From assembly GCA_033549345.1 (NCBI GenBank), contig JAWSUT010000017.1, forward strand, positions 1 through 63,608: a DNA stretch of 63,608 bases, given 5' to 3'. The position numbers were made by a program, and so were the translations under genes. Shown here in pieces: positions 40,368 through 48,160 of this stretch. This DNA comes from JAWSUT01 sp033549345 (GTDB lineage: Bacteria > Bacillota > Dethiobacteria > Dethiobacterales > Dethiobacteraceae). The first letter of the stretch is position 1, and every line of letters starts with the position of its first letter. The notes below the pieces were generated by a model. It saw nothing but the letters and a program-made list of their open reading frames with translations. It was not told where the DNA came from and ran no database searches.

Positions 40368-40886
40368 TTAAGCAGGTGAAAAGCCCTGCTTATCCCACCA
40401 TTCTTCTTTAAGATTATCATAGATACCCTGCAGCGCTTCCAGGTGGGTATCTTCCCATTCGGCCAAATGCTGCAGCAGCTTTTTGAGTGCCGGTGTTTCC
40501 ACACTCTCTGCGGCTTCTCTGTAAAACTTTAACGAGGCCATCTCCATCAGGATACCGATTTTATACACTGAAATCTCCAGCGATCCCGATTCCAGACCAA
40601 CCTGGTCGTGACGGAAAATCTTGGGGGAGGGAATTTGGGCGATGTCCACCCCCTCCAGTGTGGGATTTTGTTGATCGGTCAGTTGTTTAGCCATTCTCCG
40701 CAACCAGGCCTCATGCTGCTGCTCTTCGTGTGCCAGATGTTCAAACGCTGCCTTGACCTCCGGGTCATCTGCTTTCATAGCCGCCAGCGTATAAAACTGG
40801 TAGCCTTCCACTTCATTGAGTATGGCAGTCTTCAAAACCTCTAGTTCCTTCAAAAGCCTCACCTCGTAATCTGTAATTTTTCCCAT
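40368..40886 (-). CDS. Ferritin-like domain protein (rubrerythrin family)
   Basis: The 172-residue protein is all helical with diiron-type glutamates in LNEVEGYQFYT, LAHEEQQHEAWL, EMASLKFYREAAE and EWEDTHLEAL, the ferritin/rubrerythrin arrangement with two pairs of helices. It lacks the rubredoxin domain. Iron storage or peroxide defence is likely. The start is ATG 40886. Confidence 0.85.
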   Translation of the reverse strand: MGKITDYEVRLLKELEVLKTAILNEVEGYQFYTLAAMKADDPEVKAAFEHLAHEEQQHEAWLRRMAKQLTDQQNPTLEGVDIAQIPSPKIFRHDQVGLESGSLEISVYKIGILMEMASLKFYREAAESVETPALKKLLQHLAEWEDTHLEALQGIYDNLKEEWWDKQGFSPA

Positions 40887-41047
40887 CGTACCACAGATCT
40901 AAACGTTATGTCTTAAGATTATATTAATTCCCGTTTCTTCGCAAAATATTTCCGACCTTACGAGTCAGATTTTTTGGGCAGGGCGCAGGAAATGATTCCC
41001 TGAAAGCGAATTAAACCGCATGGCAACTCTTTGGGGAGGTTTACGGT

Positions 41048-41989
41048 ATGAAGGCCAATATTCTTGAGGCAATCGGTGAGACACCTCTGGTACGCATTAA
41101 CCGTTTAAACACCAATCAGCATGTGACTCTGGCGGCCAAACTGGAGGGCAATAACCCCGGCGGCAGTGTAAAGGACAGAATTGCCTATTATATGCTGCGC
41201 AAAGCGGAGGAAGCGGGCGAACTGACAGCAGATAAAGTGATTCTGGAACCGACAAGCGGCAACACAGGGATTGGCCTGGCCCTGGCAGCTTCTGTTATGG
41301 GCTACAGGCTTGTGGTGACCATGTCTGAGAAGATGAGCAGTGAACGTCGCAAAATGCTGGAAGTGTTTGGAGCACAAATCGTCCTGACCCCCGGTGAACT
41401 GGGGACCGACGGCGCCATCATGAAGGCCCGCGAAATGATTAAGAAAGAACCGGAAAAGTATTATATGCCCAACCAGTTCGCAAACAAAAATAATTATCTG
41501 GCACATTATGAAACAACCGCGGAAGAAATCTGGCGTCAGACCGATGGTAAGGTGACTCATTTTGTGGCAGGAATGGGGACAACGGGTACATTAATGGGCG
41601 TATCAAGACGGCTAAAAGAGCTCAATCCCTTAGTGAGAATCATTGGTGCAGAACCGCTGATGAACCATAAAATTCAGGGCCTGAAAAATATGCAAGAAGC
41701 GATTGTCCCGGCCATCTATGAATCCCGGCGGCTTGATGAAATTGTCCCGGTGCCCGATGATGATGCATTTGAATCGGCATTCCGTCTGGCCAGGGAGGAA
41801 GGAATTTTTGCCGGTATCTCTGCCGGGGCAGCGATGTTTGCTGCCATAACCGTTTCACAAAGGCTGACAGACGGATGTGTGGTTGTACTGATTCCGGACA
41901 GGGGCGACAAGTATATGTCTACAGACCTCTTCTGTGCCGAACGCTGCCTGCGCCGCAGAACAGACTGTCTGCTGACGGAAAAGTTTTAA
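41048..41989 (+). CDS. cysK: Cysteine synthase (O-acetylserine sulfhydrylase)
   Basis: The 313-residue PLP enzyme has the lysine in GGSVKDRIAYYML, the substrate loop EPTSGNTGIGLA and the glycine-rich phosphate cup AGMGTTGTLMGV. It forms cysteine from O-acetylserine and sulfide. ATG 41048 follows GGGGAGG. The C-terminal end (CAERCLRRRTDCL) carries three cysteines, unusual but of unknown meaning. It is monocistronic. Confidence 0.93.
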   Translation: MKANILEAIGETPLVRINRLNTNQHVTLAAKLEGNNPGGSVKDRIAYYMLRKAEEAGELTADKVILEPTSGNTGIGLALAASVMGYRLVVTMSEKMSSERRKMLEVFGAQIVLTPGELGTDGAIMKAREMIKKEPEKYYMPNQFANKNNYLAHYETTAEEIWRQTDGKVTHFVAGMGTTGTLMGVSRRLKELNPLVRIIGAEPLMNHKIQGLKNMQEAIVPAIYESRRLDEIVPVPDDDAFESAFRLAREEGIFAGISAGAAMFAAITVSQRLTDGCVVVLIPDRGDKYMSTDLFCAERCLRRRTDCLLTEKF

Positions 41990-42012
41990 AGGCGCGCGCA
42001 AACGCGCCTTTC
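41987..42012 (+). terminator. Intrinsic terminator after cysK
   Basis: AAAGGCGCG and CGCGCCTTT form a 9-bp stem overlapping the stop codon. The T run is short (TTT), so efficiency is uncertain. Confidence 0.55.
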
Positions 42013-42148
42013 CCATAACTTCGTCCGCAACCTGTGAATTTCGCGCTTCTTTGTCATATACTAAATAGGGTATAATAGATTTATGTGACAGGAATAGACA
42101 GGGGAAAGGTCGAAATTGAAAGAAAACTGATTTGAAAGAGGGATCCGA

Positions 42149-43828
42149 TTGACAGATCAGAAAAAAAAAGTGACTGTAGACATCATTCTGCCGGATAATA
42201 AAGTTAAAACAGTGGCCGCAAACCGCAGCCTATTTGAGATGAGTAAAGAGGTGGAAGAATATTACCCCTCTCCCATTGTCGGCGCACTTGTGGATGAGAA
42301 AGTCCGTGATCTGGAAAATGTTGTGGAGACTGCCTCCGTGGTAAAGTTTCTCGACCTGCACACCAAAGAAGGGGCACGAATTTACCAGCGCAGTCTCGTC
42401 TTTTTATTAATTTATGCCAAGCACCTTCTCTTCCCCGGTGCAACACTGAAGGTGGAGCATTCTCTTGGCAAGGGGCTTTATATTGAGCTAAAAAAAGACC
42501 CCGAGCTTACACCGGCCGATGTGGAAGCGCTGGAGAAAAAGATGTGGCAGGTAGTCAACCAGGACCTTCCCATTCATAAAAGCAAGGTACCGCTAAAAAA
42601 AGCGTTGGAGATTTTTGCACAGGAAGGGTTCGACGATAAAGTCCGCCTGTATAAGCGCTGGCCCAAAGACGAATTAAGCATTTATTCACTGGGGGATCTG
42701 CAGGATGCACTGCACGGATATCTGGTGCCCAGAACCGGCCTGCTGCAGATGTTTGCCCTGCAGTACCATAAGCCGGGGCTTGTCATGCGCTTTCCCAATG
42801 AGAAGGATCCCTGCACCATTCCTCCGTTCGTGGACCAGAGCAAGCTCTTCGATATCTTCCGTGAATCAGAAAACTGGGCTAAAATTCTGGGCTTTGATAC
42901 GGTCGGTGTCCTAAACGACCGAATTGCAGACGGTGAAGGTGCGGATATCATTCGGACCAATGAGGCACTGCATGAAAAGAAAATCGCACAGATTGCCGAT
43001 ATGATTGCGGAAAAGAAAGAAGAAATCTGCATTATTCTGATCGCCGGGCCATCATCCTCGGGCAAAACCACATTTGCCCAGCGGCTGCGTACACAACTTC
43101 TGGTCAACGGTATGCGCCCCTTTCCGATTTCTCTGGATGATTACTTTGTCGACCGGGAACACACACCGCTTGATGAATCAAACACGCCCGACTTCGAGCA
43201 TATTGAAGCCATTGACCTGGATCTTTTTAATAAACATCTGATCCACCTGATTAACGGCGAAGAAGTAGAAATCCCCACATTCAACTTTACAACAGGCACA
43301 CGGGAATACACCGGAGAACGGATTCAGCTTGAGAAAAACCAGCCGCTGATTATCGAAGGGATCCACGGGCTCAATGAACGGCTGACAAAATCCATTCCGC
43401 GGAACCGGAAATTTAAAATCTACGTCTCCGCTCTCACTGCGCTTAATGTGGACCGCCATACACGCATCCACACCACCGATACCCGGCTTCTGCGCCGTAT
43501 TGTCCGTGACAGCCAGTTTAGAGGTACAGATGCCCTGACCACCATCAGGCGCTGGCCGTCGGTGCGCCGCGGCGAGGACCGGAATATCTTCCACCTCCAG
43601 GAAGAAGCGGATATCATGTTTAATTCCTCCCTGGTCTATGAACTGGCCGTCCTCAAAGAGTACGCAGAACCCCTGCTCTCAAAAATAGCCCAGACAGAAC
43701 CTGAATATATTGATGCCAAACGCCTGCTTCTGTTTCTCTCCGGCTTTGTCCCCCTCGACTCCCACGATGTACCATCCAACTCCATCCTACGGGAGTTCAT
43801 CGGAGAATCATGCTTCTTCAGGCTCTAA
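42149..43828 (+). CDS. Uridine kinase-like nucleoside kinase with TGS/ThrRS-like N-terminus
   Basis: The 559-residue protein starts at TTG 42149 behind GAGGGA. The N-terminus (1-200) resembles the TGS and catalytic-editing region of threonyl-tRNA synthetase (KTVAANRSLFEMSKEV, then AKHLLFPGATLKVEHSLGKG). The C-terminal half is a phosphoribulokinase/uridine kinase domain with Walker A AGPSSSGKTTFAQRL and PISLDDYFVD. Such fusions are common in Firmicutes; the substrate is a nucleoside, probably uridine. A terminator follows. Confidence 0.9.
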   Translation: MTDQKKKVTVDIILPDNKVKTVAANRSLFEMSKEVEEYYPSPIVGALVDEKVRDLENVVETASVVKFLDLHTKEGARIYQRSLVFLLIYAKHLLFPGATLKVEHSLGKGLYIELKKDPELTPADVEALEKKMWQVVNQDLPIHKSKVPLKKALEIFAQEGFDDKVRLYKRWPKDELSIYSLGDLQDALHGYLVPRTGLLQMFALQYHKPGLVMRFPNEKDPCTIPPFVDQSKLFDIFRESENWAKILGFDTVGVLNDRIADGEGADIIRTNEALHEKKIAQIADMIAEKKEEICIILIAGPSSSGKTTFAQRLRTQLLVNGMRPFPISLDDYFVDREHTPLDESNTPDFEHIEAIDLDLFNKHLIHLINGEEVEIPTFNFTTGTREYTGERIQLEKNQPLIIEGIHGLNERLTKSIPRNRKFKIYVSALTALNVDRHTRIHTTDTRLLRRIVRDSQFRGTDALTTIRRWPSVRRGEDRNIFHLQEEADIMFNSSLVYELAVLKEYAEPLLSKIAQTEPEYIDAKRLLLFLSGFVPLDSHDVPSNSILREFIGESCFFRL

Positions 43829-43829
43829 A

Positions 43830-43856
43830 AGGAAGTCCGCGGACTTCCTCTTTCTC
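43830..43856 (+). terminator. Intrinsic terminator after the nucleoside kinase gene
   Basis: AGGAAGTCC / GGACTTCCT with a 2-base loop is followed by a C/T-rich tract. Confidence 0.65.
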
Positions 43857-43892
43857 AGTTCATACTTCAAGCTATCGGATACACTCTAAACT

Positions 43893-43923
43893 GTGACAAA
43901 GGGCCACCCTTTGTCACTTTTTA
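43893..43923 (+). terminator. Second terminator overlapping the end of the surface protein gene
   Basis: GTGACAAAGGG / CCCTTTGTCAC with a short loop is followed by T5 on the plus strand. It overlaps the stop of the minus-strand gene at 43914. Confidence 0.7.
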
Positions 43924-45992
43924 TTTCCCACTACGAGTGCCCCGCACCACGAAGCCATGACCAGCAGCCACAGCAGATTCGTATTCATTCCGAAACTGGA
44001 ATAGGCGGGCTGTTGGGCACTTTCCTGCTCACAGACGGCAAAGGGCGAGAATGACTGCGTCAGGCCGGTAATCTGATCTGCTGCCGGGTCACGGGACACC
44101 GTAATTTTCTGCCAGCTTCCGTCTGTATAATGAAACAGTTCAAGTCTCTCTTCATTTCCCAGTACCTTTTCGCCTGTATACGGCAGCGTCACAGCCACAT
44201 CGCCCACTGTTTCTGCTGTGGTTGTAATTTCATAGTAACCGTTGACAAAGCGGTAGCCTGCAGGCGGCAGGAGCAGCGGTTCCGTATAAGACACCGAGGT
44301 GGTGCCGGCCGTTGTAACTTCCTCAAAATGAAGTGTCACATCTTGTTCAGTAAACGTTTCGATGATATTTTGCCCTGTTTCTGTTTCCTGGCAGTTGGGT
44401 GCTGCAGACATTAGCCCGCTAAATAGGGCATCGGCATACCAGGGGGTGAAGTTTACATTCCCGTCTACCACCAGGGCCGGACAAAGTGTTCCCCACCAGT
44501 TGGGAGAAGCATCAATTTCCGCCTGTGCCTCCACAGCAGTCAGCGCTTTCCCTGAATAACCCATAAAAGAGCAGTCCTCAATCACTACATTTCCGCCGGT
44601 ATACTCCAGCCAGACGGCAGAACCCGTTAGTTCTTCTGCCTTTAGGTTTTTGATAGTAATATTTTCAAGGGGAACGGCCGCAGTCCCCTGCAGGCACAGT
44701 GCGGTCTCTGCAGCGCGAACCGTAATATCCCGCAGTGTCAGCCCACCTGTAAAATTTCCGTCACCCAAAATAGCCTGTCCCCCGGCTCCCGTGATTTGCA
44801 GGCTTTCCACAGTGATGTCGTTTGTTGCGATCACCAATCCCGCTGTGCCTCCCGAAAAATCCAGAACCGGCAACGGCTCATCTGTGTTGTGAGCGTAGAT
44901 TGTCAGCGGTTTGGAAATCAAAACGCCAGATTCCTGGTAGGTACCCGGAAAGACCATGATTTTAGACTTGGCAGAATCAGAGGATACGGCTATCGCTTCC
45001 TGAAATGTTGCTACCTGTGCGTAACCGTTTGCGTCTTTGCGTACCTGGACTGTGGTGGGCTGCCCTTTGGCAAATCCCACAGAGCTTTCTACTCCTGTTA
45101 CACTGTCTGCCGCAAACCTTGCGGTGTAAAACATTTTAAACGCATGCGAACCGTTTCCCACAGCGAACTCATGCAGCGCCTCCCTTTCTGCCGACTGATC
45201 CGTCAGCAAAGGATTGCCCGCATCCCGTACCACCCGCCAACCATTAAGGCCGTCGGCTGAATGGGCAAGCCCCGCGTAAGCCGGGATATCCCCCTGCGCA
45301 TCAACCGTAAAGAAGAGGTAAAACCCGTCGGTAAACGGAATCACTTTTCCGGTGGGCCGGAATTTCTGTTCGTTGATGACCATGGACCCGCTTCCTGTAA
45401 AGTCTGTGCTGCTCCCCGCAGTAGACACGGAGCGCCAAACTGTATTCTGGGCATCCACCCAGTAGAGCCAGATGCTGTTGTCCACCACCAACGCATCGAT
45501 GGCTCCTTTTGTCCCTTCAATTCCCTGCACGAAAACAGGTTCACTCCAGGATAACCCGAAAAGCCCGTCTCCCTGGTCCACGCTTTCCGTATAACTGAGC
45601 CGGTTACCGTTGGCAGCATCGATAAAATACATGCCGTATCTATCTTGCGCCAGCTGAAATACCATCGGGCGGAGAATGTTCTGCCCTTCGTTGAGTCGGT
45701 TTGCAATCTGAATGGCCTCACCCTGCTGAAACGCGGTTTCATCCGACAGGGACTTGGCACATTTGACGGTACCTTCCCCCACAGACTGGTCCTCATACCA
45801 TAAAACAAAAGGTTCGGCGGCCGTACCGGCACCAAGCACAGACACATAACGCACAATACTGTTTGGTATTTCCTGCCGCCCGCTGTCGGAAACATGCAGG
45901 TTGGTGCTTAACTCGGCAGCCAGGGTACTGCGTACGCAAAGTGTGATAAAAATAATCATCAAAGGAACAACTTTTCGTTTCATCGCCGGCAA
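43914..45992 (-). CDS. Secreted surface protein with beta-propeller-like and beta-helix regions, C-terminal anchor
   Basis: The 692-residue protein starts at TTG 45992 behind GGAGGG. It has a signal peptide (cleavage near LAA, residue 26). The first 300 residues hold repeated strands like FVLWYEDQ, similar to glycosidase-type propellers. About 340-500 is a right-handed beta-helix with repeats such as NDITVESLQITGAGG. The C-terminus is SFGMNTNLLWLL, a hydrophobic helix, then a basic KK tail, the plan of a cell-wall sorting signal. Paralogous to the next gene upstream. The substrate is unknown; it lies close to a sortase gene. Confidence 0.75.
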   Translation of the reverse strand: MPAMKRKVVPLMIIFITLCVRSTLAAELSTNLHVSDSGRQEIPNSIVRYVSVLGAGTAAEPFVLWYEDQSVGEGTVKCAKSLSDETAFQQGEAIQIANRLNEGQNILRPMVFQLAQDRYGMYFIDAANGNRLSYTESVDQGDGLFGLSWSEPVFVQGIEGTKGAIDALVVDNSIWLYWVDAQNTVWRSVSTAGSSTDFTGSGSMVINEQKFRPTGKVIPFTDGFYLFFTVDAQGDIPAYAGLAHSADGLNGWRVVRDAGNPLLTDQSAEREALHEFAVGNGSHAFKMFYTARFAADSVTGVESSVGFAKGQPTTVQVRKDANGYAQVATFQEAIAVSSDSAKSKIMVFPGTYQESGVLISKPLTIYAHNTDEPLPVLDFSGGTAGLVIATNDITVESLQITGAGGQAILGDGNFTGGLTLRDITVRAAETALCLQGTAAVPLENITIKNLKAEELTGSAVWLEYTGGNVVIEDCSFMGYSGKALTAVEAQAEIDASPNWWGTLCPALVVDGNVNFTPWYADALFSGLMSAAPNCQETETGQNIIETFTEQDVTLHFEEVTTAGTTSVSYTEPLLLPPAGYRFVNGYYEITTTAETVGDVAVTLPYTGEKVLGNEERLELFHYTDGSWQKITVSRDPAADQITGLTQSFSPFAVCEQESAQQPAYSSFGMNTNLLWLLVMASWCGALVVGNKK

Positions 45993-46100
45993 AAGGACCC
46001 TCCCCCTCTAAGACAGCCTGTCCCTTTCCAGCCTATCACTGTTGTTGTAAAAAATCCTGCGAATACCGTCGTGCAGTTTTTCCAACTTTGTGCCGAAACA

Positions 46101-46129
46101 TAAAGAAAGACCGCACAGTGTGCGGCCTA
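46101..46129 (-). terminator. Terminator after the second surface protein gene
   Basis: On the minus strand, GGCCGCACA / TGTGCGGTC with a 3-base loop is followed by TTTCTTT. Confidence 0.7.
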
Positions 46130-46137
46130 TCATAATT

Positions 46138-47979
46138 TTATTCATTGCAGGATTTTTTTTCTTTATAAAGCAGGCTAAATCCTCCTGTCGTAAAGAGGCC
46201 GGCCAATACCAAAAGCAGGTTCGTGTTCATCCCGTAACTGTTGTATGTATTGCTGAAAACGGAGAATGTGGAGAATGATTTAGTTGTGCCTTCTACATAG
46301 CCGTCTCCGACTGTGATATTGTCGAGCGGTTCCCATACCCCTTTTTCACCGTAATGATAAAGAGTAAGTTGGGCACCGGGTTTGGCGCCCTCATAAGCCA
46401 GGCGGACTGTAACGGGAGTATCATATTGTCTGGTCTCCGGTGTGATTTTCCAGTTTACTGACGTACTGTTTTTGCCGGGGGGCGGCGTGGGAATTTCATT
46501 TTTATCCAGTGCGGTAATCAGAGTCGTGTTAGCGGTGTTCTCACCAAAATTAAGGGCCAGTTCTCCCAGGTCAATCGTGTTACCGACCGGTTTCGCAGTG
46601 TATGTAAAGGAACCGAAATCCACGTCACCTTCCACAACATCTGCCGGACGCAGCGTGTTCCAGATATTACTCCTCGCGTTAACCCTGGTTTTTGTATTTC
46701 TGGCTATTAATGCTTTTTCGCCGTACCCGTCAAAATGAATCCGGTTTAATACCAGTTTGCCGGAGCCTTCCGCTACGACCGGGACACCTGTATTATTGCC
46801 CTGTATGATAAAGTCGGTTATAGTTACATCATCTGCGGTAATATAAATTCCCTGCGTAAATGCACTGAAATCAAGAATCGGTGGATTACTGCCGTCTCCG
46901 GCCAGAAGATACACAGGTTTCCCCACACTGACAGATTCGGCATACTGTGCCTGGCCGACAATCACTTTACCGCCGTCTTTCACACTGTCCACGCCTTCCT
47001 GAATCGTCTGGGCGTGATTCCCCGGATGGCCCGGTCGGACATGGACCGTCCCCGGGCGGCCTTTGGCAAACCCTACGGAATTATTACTTTTCGTTTCCGT
47101 TTCGTTAAAATCCGCAGTATAAAACATGTTGAATGTGGGGCCGCCGTTACTTACGGTTAATTCCCGCAGGCTTTTTCTCTTAATTGTACTGTCGCTTCCC
47201 GTAAGCAGGTAGTCATCGGCATCCCGGACAATCTGCCAGCCGTTTATGCCGTCGTCAGAGACGGCCAGGCCTGCATGGACTTCAGTTTCCGTTACATAAA
47301 ACAGGTAGAATTTTTTATTATCCGGTTCGAGTTCATGGCGCAGTATCTGCCCGGTGGGAGCAAATTTCAGGGAATCAAGCAGCAGCTGTGACGTAGTAAA
47401 ACTGGTATATCCACCGGTTGTATTAATGGACAGCCGGATTGCATTACTGCTGTCAACCCAGTAAAGATAGGTATCACTGCCGACAAGCAGGGTGTCAACC
47501 ACACCCAGGGCATTTGTAATTCCGAAAACTTCGGTCGGCGTACTCCAGTCTGTTTGGCCGTTCGTACTGTGGGAATAATAGAGTGTATTGTTTCGCCAGA
47601 GGTACATCCCGAAACCTGTATCGGTCAGAAACACCGACGGCCTGCCGAAAGTGCCGTCGTTAGCAAAACCCTGTATCGTTCCTTCCGCTTCTTTTGTAAA
47701 CACCGTATTACCCTCACTGTCGGTGCCGGCTGCCAGCCGGGCCCAGAGAAGGCGGTTATCAACGGCATCCAGGTCTTCATACCAGATCATATATGTATTA
47801 TCCGTTCCCGGTAGAACCAGAATGGATACATACCGTACATCACTGTTTAGCCCGCTCAGTATCCCTGAATCGGAAACGGCGATATCCACAGTCAGGCCAT
47901 TTGTTTCCTCTGCAAGGGCACTTAGCGCGCATGTCAGGATGAAAATTGGGATAATTAGTATTACAGCGGCTTTTTGCAT
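46138..47979 (-). CDS. Secreted surface protein, paralog of the 43914-45992 product
   Basis: The 613-residue protein starts at ATG 47979 (47982 possible) behind GGGAGGA, with a signal peptide to about LAEE. It shares with its neighbour the opening DIAVSDSG, the strand MIWYEDLD, the block VGFAKGRPGTVHVR before the beta-helix, and the tail SYGMNTNLLLVLAGLF, a hydrophobic helix, then KEKKS. The two genes lie in tandem on the same strand and probably come from a duplication. It likely sits on the cell surface. Confidence 0.75.
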   Translation of the reverse strand: MQKAAVILIIPIFILTCALSALAEETNGLTVDIAVSDSGILSGLNSDVRYVSILVLPGTDNTYMIWYEDLDAVDNRLLWARLAAGTDSEGNTVFTKEAEGTIQGFANDGTFGRPSVFLTDTGFGMYLWRNNTLYYSHSTNGQTDWSTPTEVFGITNALGVVDTLLVGSDTYLYWVDSSNAIRLSINTTGGYTSFTTSQLLLDSLKFAPTGQILRHELEPDNKKFYLFYVTETEVHAGLAVSDDGINGWQIVRDADDYLLTGSDSTIKRKSLRELTVSNGGPTFNMFYTADFNETETKSNNSVGFAKGRPGTVHVRPGHPGNHAQTIQEGVDSVKDGGKVIVGQAQYAESVSVGKPVYLLAGDGSNPPILDFSAFTQGIYITADDVTITDFIIQGNNTGVPVVAEGSGKLVLNRIHFDGYGEKALIARNTKTRVNARSNIWNTLRPADVVEGDVDFGSFTYTAKPVGNTIDLGELALNFGENTANTTLITALDKNEIPTPPPGKNSTSVNWKITPETRQYDTPVTVRLAYEGAKPGAQLTLYHYGEKGVWEPLDNITVGDGYVEGTTKSFSTFSVFSNTYNSYGMNTNLLLVLAGLFTTGGFSLLYKEKKSCNE

Positions 47980-48096
47980 CATTTTCCTCCCTGGTTGCCG
48001 GTCATATACACAAATTCTTTTTTCCCAAATGATAATTTTCCACAAAATCTTTATTTTTCCTGCAAATTTTGCGTTAAAATTGTTTTTTTTTATTAA

Positions 48097-48125
48097 TTGA
48101 CATCCCGTGGAATACTGTTTACCAT
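48097..48125 (+). promoter_or_regulatory. Candidate sigma-A promoter of clpB
   Basis: TTGACA (48097-48102) and TACCAT (48120-48125) are spaced by 17 bases, 36 bases before the clpB start. No CIRCE or CtsR box was seen beside it. Confidence 0.55.
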
Positions 48126-48160
48126 AAGCAAAAAAGAGTTTTTCAAGGAGGATGTTGCGC

